A DNA stretch of 64,000 nucleotides from Rhizobium mesoamericanum STM3625. Its GTDB lineage: Bacteria; Pseudomonadota; Alphaproteobacteria; Rhizobiales; Rhizobiaceae. Shown here piece after piece: positions 38,137 through 45,949 of the stretch. The notes beneath the pieces were generated by a model that saw nothing but the letters and a program-made list of their open reading frames with translations, was not told the DNA's origin and did no database searches. Position 1 is the stretch's first letter; every line of letters begins with the position of its first letter. The position numbers were made by a program, and so were the translations under genes. The stretch covers positions 2,785,280 through 2,849,279 of the forward strand of contig NZ_HF536772.1 of the NCBI RefSeq assembly GCF_000312665.1. Reading direction: 5' to 3'.

Positions 38137-39066
38137 CTACCCTGCCGCCTGCAGTTCGCTCTTTATATCGTCCAGAACTTTGACGCCGTCGCTGCCTTGA
38201 ATGCGCGCGATATCGTCCTGGTATTTGAGCAGTGTTCCGATCGTATCGGAGATCGTTTCCGGATCGAGCGCAAGACGGTCGAGTTCCGTCAGCGCCGTCG
38301 CCCAGTCAATCGTTTCGGCAACTCCGGGGTTTTTGAAAAGATCCAATGTCCGAAGCTTCTGCACATAGGCAACGATCTGCGCGGACAGTGCGGCATTGCA
38401 ATCCGGTACCTTCCGGCGAATGATCTCCAGCTCCTGCGGCGCATTGGGATAATCGACCCAATGGTAGAGGCAACGTCTCTTTAGAGCGTCGTGGACCTCG
38501 CGCGTCCGGTTCGTGGTGATGATGACGATCGGCGGTTCGGCGGCGCGGATGGTGCCAAGCTCGGGGATCGTGACCTGAAAGTCGGAAAGAACCTCCAGCA
38601 GAAAGGCTTCGAACGCCTCATCGGTACGATCGAGCTCATCGATTAGAAAGACGGGTGCCCGACCATCGGCACTGGATAAAGCCTGCAGCACGGGCCGGCG
38701 GATCAGGTATCGCTCGGAGAAGATATCGGATTCTATTCTGTCCCGGTCGGTCAAGCCGGACGCTTCGGCCAACCGAATTTCCAGCATCTGTGCGGGGTAG
38801 TTCCATTCGTAGACAGCGGATGAAATATCCAGCCCTTCGTAGCATTGCAGGCGGATCAGCGGTCGCCCTAAAGCCTTCGACAGAACTTTGGCAATCTCCG
38901 TCTTACCGACGCCCGCCTCCCCCTCAAGAAAGAGAGGCCGCTTCATCTTTAGGGCCAGGAAGAGCACCGTTCCAAGCGCCCGCCCTGCCAAATAGTCCTG
39001 ATCACCCAGCATCGCGATCGTCTCGTCGATCGACGAAGGCAGCGGCTGACACGCTTGATCCGGCAT
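38137..39066 (-). CDS. MoxR-family AAA+ ATPase, CoxD-like
   Basis: A 309-residue AAA+ ATPase with Walker A LEGEAGVGKTEIAKVL near residue 48, Walker B APVFLIDELDRTDEAFEAFLLEVL near 138, the sensor TTNRTREVHDALKRRCLYHW near 180, and the MoxR-type C-terminal lid. With the following VWA gene it forms the usual MoxR/VWA chaperone pair. GGGAGG precedes the ATG. The adjacency to XdhC halves points to a CoxD function in maturing a molybdenum hydroxylase. Confidence 0.92.
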   Translation of the reverse strand: MPDQACQPLPSSIDETIAMLGDQDYLAGRALGTVLFLALKMKRPLFLEGEAGVGKTEIAKVLSKALGRPLIRLQCYEGLDISSAVYEWNYPAQMLEIRLAEASGLTDRDRIESDIFSERYLIRRPVLQALSSADGRAPVFLIDELDRTDEAFEAFLLEVLSDFQVTIPELGTIRAAEPPIVIITTNRTREVHDALKRRCLYHWVDYPNAPQELEIIRRKVPDCNAALSAQIVAYVQKLRTLDLFKNPGVAETIDWATALTELDRLALDPETISDTIGTLLKYQDDIARIQGSDGVKVLDDIKSELQAAG

Positions 39067-39089
39067 GTTTCCTCCCTTTTTGTAAGGAG

Positions 39090-39590
39090 TTATAGCGTGT
39101 GATAGTCCCGGTTCATATAGACAAGCGCCGGCTTCGCCTCGTTGTATCGCACCGCCACCACCTCACCGAAAATGATATGGTGTGTCGACATTTCCTTGAT
39201 TTCGCTAACGCGGCAATCGAAGGAGGCAAGAGCGTCGTGAAGAATGGGCGCGCCGGTGACGAGCTTGTCAAAGACGCCCGTCGCGAAACGCTCTTCATTT
39301 GTGATCTGCATACGGCCGGAAAAAGCGTCGGCAAGCGCTTGATGGTGCGCCGCAAGCGTGTTCAATGCGAAGATACCGCTGCGGAAGAAGATGTCGTTTT
39401 TCGGATTGCTGTTGTTTAGACACACGAGGACGGTGGCAGGGCTATCCGTTACCGAGCAAGCGGCGGTGATCGTAACGCCCCGGCGCTCCTCGCTGATTGC
39501 GGTCGTCACGAGCTGCACGTGGCCTCCAAAACGGCTCATCGCATCCCGGTAGAGACGCGGATCGATTGGTTGCTTATTCAACAAATGCAT
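39090..39590 (-). CDS. Flavin reductase-like domain protein
   Basis: A 166-residue protein with the flavin-reductase fold: YRDAMSRFGGHVQLVTTAISEERRGVTITAACSVTDSPATVLVCLN and the C-terminal HHIIFGEVVAVRY...ALVYMNRDYHTL. Members bind FMN or FAD and give reduced flavin to a partner monooxygenase; no partner is visible nearby. It is 23 bases upstream of the MoxR gene on the same strand, so it may be the first gene of the operon. Confidence 0.9.
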   Translation of the reverse strand: MHLLNKQPIDPRLYRDAMSRFGGHVQLVTTAISEERRGVTITAACSVTDSPATVLVCLNNSNPKNDIFFRSGIFALNTLAAHHQALADAFSGRMQITNEERFATGVFDKLVTGAPILHDALASFDCRVSEIKEMSTHHIIFGEVVAVRYNEAKPALVYMNRDYHTL

Positions 39591-39755
39591 TCTCCATCCG
39601 GCGTTCGCCAGCTTGCTGTTTCCCGTAATATGAAGGTGATCGGTTACCTTTTCTACAAAAGCCGGGCGAAAAGCTTGCCAATTGTGCGTTTTTCTTTGAC
39701 GATCGATGCCGGACGGATAAAAGAGCAGGACAAACGACAGGGACCTGCAGCTTTT

Positions 39756-40838
39756 ATGAATACTATGCGTGGCCTAGCACTTCTGCCGATGCTGCTCATT
39801 GCGGCCGCAGAATGCCATGCCGCCGGGCTTACGATTGGTGTCGTAGCGCCACAGAGTGGCAACCTCGCGCCAATTGGAGCGCAGATCATCGCGGGTGCCA
39901 CTGCCAAGATAAAGCAGGACGGCAACGCGATCGTTACGGTCGGAGAGACCTGCGAGGAAAACAGCGGTGCGGCCATTGCCGATGCGCTGATCAATGCGAA
40001 GGTCCAGGTCGCCATCGGTTTTCTCTGCAGCGAGACGCTCGAGGGCGCCTTGCCGAAGTTGAAGGACGCCAATATTCCGGCGATCACCGTCTCCGTACGC
40101 TCACGCATCCTCATGGAAGATGCCCTAAAAAATGGCTGGCCGGTCTACCGGCTGACGCCAGCCGATGGCGCCGAAGCCGAGAAGATCATCGAGGTGATCT
40201 TGCGCGAATGGGCGGCCTTTCCGATCGCCCTGATCGAGGATGGCACAATCCATGGTCGGGAACTTACGGAAGCAATCCGCAACGCCCTTGAGGAAAAGGG
40301 CCTCAAACCCGTCTTCACCGACACCTATCGACCTGGCCAGGAGCAGCAGGTCGCGCTCGTGCGGCGACTGAAGAAAGCCGGGGCGACAAAGGTGTTTGTC
40401 GGCGGCGATCGCAGCGACGTTGCCGTCATTGCGCGTGATGCGCTGGCGGAAAAGATCCATCTCGATATTCTTGGCGGCGATACCATGCGTGCGGCCGACC
40501 AGCCTCTTTCGCTTGCCGATGGCGTTCTCGCGGTGGTACTACCCGACTATTCCGCCCGACCGGAAGCCAAGCCGGTGGTCGATGCGTTTCGAGCGAGCGG
40601 TGTCGAGCCCGAGGGCTATGTGCTGCCTGCCTATGCCGCAGTGGAGATCGCTGCGAAAGCTGCCCAGGACGCAAGCGCGGACGACCGGCCCGTCGCGCAG
40701 CACATTGGCGGCACGTCCTTCGAGACGGTCATCGGAAAAGTTGCCTTCAATGCCGGCCATGAATTGGCCGATAACCCCTACCGTATGCTGCAGTGGCACG
40801 CCGGTTCGTTCGTCCCGCCAAGTGCGCCGATCGAATAG
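39756..40838 (+). CDS. Periplasmic substrate-binding protein, branched-chain amino acid (LivJ-like) type
   Basis: A 360-residue type I periplasmic-binding protein with a Sec signal peptide (MNTMRGLALLPMLLIAAAECHAA, cleaved near residue 23). The mature part begins GLTIGVVAPQSGNLAPIGAQII, typical of the LivJ/Leu-Ile-Val-binding family; QQVALVRRLKKAGATKVFVGG and PEGYVLPAYAAVEIAAKA are also characteristic. No permease or ATPase genes are adjacent, so it is an orphan binding protein or serves a transporter elsewhere. It is divergent from the flavin reductase. Confidence 0.88.
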   Translation: MNTMRGLALLPMLLIAAAECHAAGLTIGVVAPQSGNLAPIGAQIIAGATAKIKQDGNAIVTVGETCEENSGAAIADALINAKVQVAIGFLCSETLEGALPKLKDANIPAITVSVRSRILMEDALKNGWPVYRLTPADGAEAEKIIEVILREWAAFPIALIEDGTIHGRELTEAIRNALEEKGLKPVFTDTYRPGQEQQVALVRRLKKAGATKVFVGGDRSDVAVIARDALAEKIHLDILGGDTMRAADQPLSLADGVLAVVLPDYSARPEAKPVVDAFRASGVEPEGYVLPAYAAVEIAAKAAQDASADDRPVAQHIGGTSFETVIGKVAFNAGHELADNPYRMLQWHAGSFVPPSAPIE

Positions 40839-40877
40839 GACGTTTCACCGCGACATCGGTCATACGGAGAGACTTCA

Positions 40878-41558
40878 ATGACTACGCCCATTCGCATCGC
40901 GCCATCCGTCCTGGCTGCCGATTTTGCCAAACTTGGCCAGGAAGTCCGCGACGTGGTAGCGGCCGGCGCCGATTGGATCCATCTCGATGTTATGGACGGT
41001 CATTTCGTGCCCAACATTTCGTTCGGTCCTGATATGATCAAGTCGCTGCGTTCCTACACGGATGCGGTTTTCGATTGCCATCTCATGATTGCCCCTGTCG
41101 ACCCATACCTCGAGGCCTTCGCCAAGGCGGGATGCGATCGCATCACCGTCCATGCAGAAGCCGGGCCACATCTCCACCGCTCGCTGCAGACGGTGCGAAG
41201 CCTGGGCAAGAAGGTTGGCGTGACGATCAATCCGGCCACGCCGCTTTCGGCAGTCGAGAACGTGCTGGACGACGTCGACCTGATCCTCATCATGTCCGTC
41301 AATCCTGGCTTCGGCGGGCAGAAATTCATCCCCGCAATGGCCGACAAGATCGCCGCCGCCCGGTCACTGATCGGTGATAGGCCAATCGATCTCGAGGTTG
41401 ATGGCGGCGTGACGGTCGACACCGCGCCAATCATCGGAAAGGCCGGCGGCAACGTTCTCGTCGCCGGTTCGGCGATCTTCAAGGGCGGTTCGGTCGACAC
41501 CTACAAGTCCGCGATCAGCGCGCTGCGCAGTGCCGCCGAAGGCAAGACCAAGCCGTGA
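40878..41558 (+). CDS. rpe: Ribulose-phosphate 3-epimerase
   Basis: A 226-residue TIM-barrel enzyme of the pentose phosphate and Calvin pathways. Active-site segments: [14 protein letters not shown] at the N-terminus, [17 protein letters not shown] near 35, [21 protein letters not shown] near 140 and LEVDGGV near 170. All catalytic aspartates and histidines are present. A GGAGAG ribosome site precedes the ATG. Confidence 0.97.
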   Translation: MTTPIRIAPSVLAADFAKLGQEVRDVVAAGADWIHLDVMDGHFVPNISFGPDMIKSLRSYTDAVFDCHLMIAPVDPYLEAFAKAGCDRITVHAEAGPHLHRSLQTVRSLGKKVGVTINPATPLSAVENVLDDVDLILIMSVNPGFGGQKFIPAMADKIAAARSLIGDRPIDLEVDGGVTVDTAPIIGKAGGNVLVAGSAIFKGGSVDTYKSAISALRSAAEGKTKP

Positions 41559-41574
41559 CGAAAGTGAGCCGTCC

Positions 41575-42066
41575 TTGATCTCAGAGCGGCTCAAGGCGGC
41601 TCGTCCGCCCCTTTCCGATCTCTTCGCAGGCGCCATTCTCTGGGGCATGCAGATGCTCGCGTCTGCTATGGCTGCGCTCTATCTGCGAAATGGGATGGAG
41701 ACGGCGCATGTACGCGACCTCGCGATCCTCTATTTTGCAGGCGGGCTGCTCGCTTGGCTGTTCATGTTGCCCTTGGGGCGTTTCCTTGCGCATCGACGGC
41801 CCCTGGAAACGCGGTTTGCCGCCTTTTTCCTGACACTTGCCGCAGGCACCATTCTGATGACGGCCTTTCTTTTTGCTATGGACTACCGGGTCTTCTACTC
41901 AGCGTGGCACGCATCCTTTGGATCCCTGACATGGGTTTTCCAATTCGTCTTCACCGCAGCGAGCGCCGTCTATCAGTTTGCGGTGCTCGGAATTCGCCTG
42001 TTTCTTCCGCTAGGCCTCCTCTGCCTTTTCGGCACCAGTGTTGCGCTTGCCAAACGCATGCGTTGA
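41575..42066 (+). CDS. Hypothetical four-helix membrane protein
   Basis: About 163 residues with four predicted membrane helices (roughly LFAGAILWGMQMLASAMAA, LAILYFAGGLLAWLFMLPLG, FAAFFLTLAAGTILMTAFLFA and FQFVFTAASAVYQFAVLGIRLFLPLG) and a basic C-terminus. No family I recognise. The start is uncertain: the TTG at 41575 is used because it follows AAAGTGAG and lies 17 bases after rpe; an upstream ATG at 41530 would overlap rpe. It lies between rpe and purB. Confidence 0.75.
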   Translation: MISERLKAARPPLSDLFAGAILWGMQMLASAMAALYLRNGMETAHVRDLAILYFAGGLLAWLFMLPLGRFLAHRRPLETRFAAFFLTLAAGTILMTAFLFAMDYRVFYSAWHASFGSLTWVFQFVFTAASAVYQFAVLGIRLFLPLGLLCLFGTSVALAKRMR

Positions 42067-42129
42067 GATTGCCGCCTGTCTTTGCTACAGGGGCGCCAGC
42101 ATTTCTTTTGTGAACGAAAGCAGGAAGCC

Positions 42130-43437
42130 ATGATCCCGCGCTACTCCCGGCCAGAGATGGTCGCCATCTGGTCGCCCGAAAGCAAATTCCGCATCTGGTT
42201 CGAGATCGAGGCTCACGCCTGCGATGCTCTCGCCGAACTGGGCGTCATTCCGAAATCCGCTGCCAAGACGATCTGGGAACGAGGCGGCGCGGCCACGTTC
42301 GACGTTGCGCGCATTGATGAAATCGAAGCCGTCACCAAGCACGATGTCATCGCCTTCCTGACGCACCTTTCGGAAATCGTCGGACCCGATGCCCGCTTTG
42401 TTCACCAGGGCATGACCTCGTCGGACGTTCTCGATACCACGCTGAACATACAGCTCGTCCGCGCAGCCGATATTCTGCTTGCCGATATGGATCGCCTGCT
42501 TGCCGCGCTCAAGGGGCGCGCCTTCGAATACAAGGACACCGTCCGCATCGGTCGCAGCCATGGCATCCATGCCGAGCCTACCACGATGGGCCTGACGCTG
42601 GCCCGCTTCTATGCCGAAATGAGCCGCAATCGCGCGCGCCTGGTGGCCGCGCGTGCGGAAATCGCAACTGGCGCGGTTTCAGGCGCCGTTGGCACCTTCG
42701 CCAATATCGATCCACGCGTGGAGGAACATGTCTGTGCCAAGCTCGGCCTGATCCCCGAGCCGGTTTCGACGCAGGTCATCCCGCGCGACCGTCACGCGAT
42801 GTTCTTTGCCACACTCGGTGTTATTGCGTCTTCCATCGAGAACGTCGCGATCGAGATCCGCCACATGCAGCGCACGGAAGTGCTGGAAGCCGAGGAATAC
42901 TTCTCGCCGGGCCAGAAGGGGTCTTCGGCCATGCCGCATAAGCGCAATCCGGTTCTGACCGAGAATCTCACGGGCCTCGCACGCCTGGTCCGCATGTCCG
43001 TGGTTCCGGCCATGGAGAACGTCGCCCTCTGGCATGAGCGCGACATCAGCCATTCGAGCGTCGAGCGCGCTATCGGGCCGGATACGACGATCACGCTCGA
43101 CTTCGCCCTCAACCGTTTGGCCGGGGTCATCGAAAAGCTCGTGGTATATCCCGACAACATGATGAAGAATCTCGATAAATTCCGTGGCCTTGTGCATTCG
43201 CAGCGCGTGCTTCTGGCGCTGACGCAGGCAGGCGTCTCGCGTGAGGACGCTTACCGGCTCGTTCAGCGCAACGCGATGAAGGTTTGGGAACAGGGCAAGG
43301 ACTTCCTCGAGGAACTGCTGGCGGACCAGGAAGTTCGGGCGGCGCTATCCGAAGAGGAAATCCGCGAGAAGTTTGACCTCGGCTACCACACGAAACACGT
43401 TGATACGATCTTCCGGCGCGTCTTCGGGGCTGCCTAA
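42130..43437 (+). CDS. purB: Adenylosuccinate lyase
   Basis: A 435-residue fumarase-superfamily lyase that cleaves both SAICAR and adenylosuccinate in purine synthesis. Signature GSSAMPHKRNP is near residue 262, HDVIAFLTHLSEIVG near 68 and RVGRSHGIHAEPTTMG-like sequence (IGRSHGIHAEPTTMGLTL) near 139. A plausible AGGAA ribosome site precedes the ATG at 42130. The stop overlaps the end of the convergent iron-permease gene by four bases. Confidence 0.97.
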   Translation: MIPRYSRPEMVAIWSPESKFRIWFEIEAHACDALAELGVIPKSAAKTIWERGGAATFDVARIDEIEAVTKHDVIAFLTHLSEIVGPDARFVHQGMTSSDVLDTTLNIQLVRAADILLADMDRLLAALKGRAFEYKDTVRIGRSHGIHAEPTTMGLTLARFYAEMSRNRARLVAARAEIATGAVSGAVGTFANIDPRVEEHVCAKLGLIPEPVSTQVIPRDRHAMFFATLGVIASSIENVAIEIRHMQRTEVLEAEEYFSPGQKGSSAMPHKRNPVLTENLTGLARLVRMSVVPAMENVALWHERDISHSSVERAIGPDTTITLDFALNRLAGVIEKLVVYPDNMMKNLDKFRGLVHSQRVLLALTQAGVSREDAYRLVQRNAMKVWEQGKDFLEELLADQEVRAALSEEEIREKFDLGYHTKHVDTIFRRVFGAA

Positions 43438-43931
43438 GTTGAATTTCCGGAACGGCGTCCGCCAGGGCGCCGTTTTCCGTTTGGGCTACGGGACTTTGCC
43501 GATGCCCTTTGGTCGTTCGCCTCGTTTCCGGCATTCGTTTTTTCCGACGTTCGTTTCGTCCGCTCGTCCTGCACTCCCTTCGCGGCCTTGGCGACAAGGC
43601 TATCCAAGCGCTCAAGATCCTCGTTGTCGAGGTGCTCGATCCCGATGAACTTGTTTTCGGCGTGGCTCGTCAGAATAATTTCGTTGAGCTTCGCCTGGAC
43701 GGCACGAGCATCCCTGGTCTGTGCGTTCTGCAACACGAACACCATCAGAAACGTGATGATCGTCGTTCCTGTATTGATGACCAGCTGCCAAGTCTCCGAG
43801 AAGTCGAAGAGTGGGCCTGTTGCTGCCCAGACGGCGACGAGCACGACGGCAAGCACGAACGCCACCGGCCTCCCTGCCCAATCAGACGTCTTGCTGGCAA
43901 AGCGGGTAAACAGATGTTGCGACGTAGCCAT
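43434..43931 (-). CDS. Low-affinity iron permease family protein
   Basis: A 165-residue protein with two predicted helices (PVAFVLAVVLVAVWAATGPL and WQLVINTGTTIITFLMVFVLQ) and a conserved cytosolic segment QTRDARAVQAKLNEIILTSHAENKFIGIEHLDNEDLERL, which is the PF04120 hallmark. The C-terminal 35 residues are charged and serine/asparagine rich. Members resemble the yeast Fet4 region but iron transport by the short bacterial form is not proven. Ends converge with purB. Confidence 0.86.
   Translation of the reverse strand: MATSQHLFTRFASKTSDWAGRPVAFVLAVVLVAVWAATGPLFDFSETWQLVINTGTTIITFLMVFVLQNAQTRDARAVQAKLNEIILTSHAENKFIGIEHLDNEDLERLDSLVAKAAKGVQDERTKRTSEKTNAGNEANDQRASAKSRSPNGKRRPGGRRSGNST
43451..43477 (+). 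terminator. Possible purB terminator within the convergent gene
   Basis: AACGGCG (43451-43457) pairs with CGCCGTT (43468-43474), followed by TTCC. It lies 14 bases after the purB stop and inside the last codons of the minus-strand iron-permease gene. The stem is short and the T-run weak. Confidence 0.4.
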
Positions 43932-44000
43932 GCATAACCTCCTCGGTATTCGCCTCAGCGAAACTCCAAGGGAGGTGGTCCAGTTCCCCGGTCCAGACGG

Positions 44001-44804
44001 TCAGACGACCGGTGGGGCGACGAGCTTCCTGTAGAGGTGCCAGCTGGCGTGGCCGAGCACTGGCATCACCAGAGCTAGTCCGACAAACAGCGGGATCGTA
44101 CCGCCTATGAGGGAAACGGCGATGATAAGTCCCCAGCAGAAGACGGGGATCGGGTTAGCGACGGTTGCCCTCACCGAAGTTTCCATCGCACAGACGAGGC
44201 CAACGTCCCGATCCAGCAGCAAGGGGAAGGTAACGACGGTCGTCGCCAGAACGATGATGGCAAAGCCAAGACCTAGCACGTGTCCCCATATGATCAGTTG
44301 CATACCCTGAGGCGTGCCGAAGATCTCGGAAAGAAAGAGGGAAATCGAGCGCGGAAAAACATCGCCAAAGACATTGGAATAAAGGGTCTGCGCTGCGACG
44401 AGCCAGACGACGAAGAAGCCGAACAGCAGCAATCCGCCGGCAACGATCGATGGGAAGGCCGGCGATCTCGTGACATCGACAGCATGCTTCCACGAGGTGT
44501 CCATGCCGGCTTCGCGCCTGCGGCTGATCTCATAGAGCCCGATCGCGGCGATGGGACCGATCAGCGCGAAGCCTGATATCAGCGGGAATACCATCGGCAG
44601 GAGGTTGGCACTTGATGTTGCGAGCGCAAGGAAAATACCGGCAATCGGATACATCAGGCATAGAAAGACATAGTGGGATGGCTTTTCTCGAAAATCGTCG
44701 AGCCCGCGCCTAAGCGCATCAAAGACATCCGCAACGCTGATCTTGTTGACGACCGGGCGTGTGTAGACATCGCTTGCACCCGACATAACATGGAATGCCG
44801 TCAT
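44001..44804 (-). CDS. DUF2189 membrane protein
   Basis: A 267-residue integral membrane protein with about six helices. The DUF2189 core is visible: ISVADVFDALRRGLDDFREKPSHYVFLCLMYPIAGIFLAL and the middle SGFALIGPIAAIGLYEISRRREAG. The family's role is unknown. The ATG at 44804 is preceded by GAGGAG, which excludes a longer upstream frame. It is divergent from the RBBP9-like hydrolase. Confidence 0.88.
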   Translation of the reverse strand: MTAFHVMSGASDVYTRPVVNKISVADVFDALRRGLDDFREKPSHYVFLCLMYPIAGIFLALATSSANLLPMVFPLISGFALIGPIAAIGLYEISRRREAGMDTSWKHAVDVTRSPAFPSIVAGGLLLFGFFVVWLVAAQTLYSNVFGDVFPRSISLFLSEIFGTPQGMQLIIWGHVLGLGFAIIVLATTVVTFPLLLDRDVGLVCAMETSVRATVANPIPVFCWGLIIAVSLIGGTIPLFVGLALVMPVLGHASWHLYRKLVAPPVV

Positions 44805-44961
44805 GGCTTTCTCCTCCTCAGCCAAGATAGCCGGCAGCGAAGGGATCGGCGATATCACCGATACGAGACGCAACCGGCACCGCCGAAAACATAACAAATT
44901 TCGCCGGCCTTGTCCCACCCTCCCTTGACATCGCCGCCAAGCTTTCTCACATCGGGCCATC

Positions 44962-45519
44962 ATGAAAGCTTCAGACGCCGAAATCCTCATCATCCCCGGT
45001 TATACGAACTCCGGTCCCGACCACTGGCAAAGCCGCTGGGAAGCCAAGCTCAGCACCGCTCGTCGCGTCGAGCAGGCTGAATGGTCGAAGCCCGTCCGCG
45101 ACGATTGGGTGAAGCGTATTGCCGAAGAAGTGAACTCAGCTACGCGACCTGTCGTGCTGGTTGCGCATTCGCTTGGCATTCCCTCTGCCATCCACGCTAT
45201 CCCCCATTTCCGCAATGAAGTGGCAGGGGCGTTCTTCGTGGCCCCCCCCGATGTTGCCAATCCTGCAATACGGCCGAAGCATCTGATGACGTTTGGCCCC
45301 TATCCGCGCGATCCACTTCCATTTCCGACTATCACGATCGCTAGCCGCAACGATCCCTTCGGCAGTTACGAGCACGCCGATGACATTGCGGCCAGTTGGG
45401 GTTCGCTCCTCATCGACGCCGGTGAGGCCGGGCACATCAACAGCGAATCCGGCCACGGACCCTGGCCGGAAGGCACAATGGTATTTGCGCAGTTCTTGAG
45501 CCGCTTGAAGCGGTCCTAG
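44962..45519 (+). CDS. RBBP9/YdeN-family serine hydrolase
   Basis: A 185-residue small alpha/beta hydrolase. ILIIPGYTNSGPDHWQSRWEAKL is the RBBP9/YdeN N-terminus, the nucleophile serine is in VVLVAHSLGIPSAIH near residue 70, and the histidine is in AGEAGHINSESGHGPWPEG. Natural substrates in bacteria are not established. No operon partner is evident. Confidence 0.92.
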   Translation: MKASDAEILIIPGYTNSGPDHWQSRWEAKLSTARRVEQAEWSKPVRDDWVKRIAEEVNSATRPVVLVAHSLGIPSAIHAIPHFRNEVAGAFFVAPPDVANPAIRPKHLMTFGPYPRDPLPFPTITIASRNDPFGSYEHADDIAASWGSLLIDAGEAGHINSESGHGPWPEGTMVFAQFLSRLKRS

Positions 45520-45651
45520 ACACCCGTTCGATCCTGAGAGCACCGGCTGAGTTGCTGGACAGAACAGGTTTTGTGCGATCAGCAACGCCGTTGACGAGGA
45601 GCCTCGGTTCGAGCATCCCTGGAATAGGCGGCTACCTAGAAAATGGCGGCC

Positions 45652-45741
45652 TCAGTCGCCTTCGCCGCGAATGAAGAGAACGCCCGCCAAGCCCACAAGA
45701 ACAATGCATTGCAGTATAAACATTGGCCATTCTGGAGACAC
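45652..45741 (-). CDS. Putative 29-residue membrane peptide
   Basis: A GTG at 45741 (minus strand) is preceded by GGGGAGGG with a 7-base spacer, an excellent ribosome site for this genome. It opens a 29-codon frame reading MSPEWPMFILQCIVLVGLAG and ending FIRGEGD: one hydrophobic helix with a short acidic tail. This resembles single-span small membrane proteins. Evidence is only the Shine-Dalgarno match and hydrophobicity; it could be chance. Flanking intergenic bases 45520-45651 and 45742-45949 hold no other gene I can support. Confidence 0.45.
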   Translation of the reverse strand: MSPEWPMFILQCIVLVGLAGVLFIRGEGD

Positions 45742-45949
45742 GCTGGTCCCTCCCCAATCGATCCGATCTCGGGTGCTCCCAGCCAAGTGTACGCACGTTA
45801 GGGAAAAGTTACACGCATATAGCGCCACAAACACAAGCCTATAACGGTTACGTGACTGTTTTTTCTAGCTTATTATTTTCACGGCATTAATCGCTTGTTT
45901 AATTTAGCGGATGCAAAATAGATGCGCGCTGAAGATGTGAGTATTCAGA

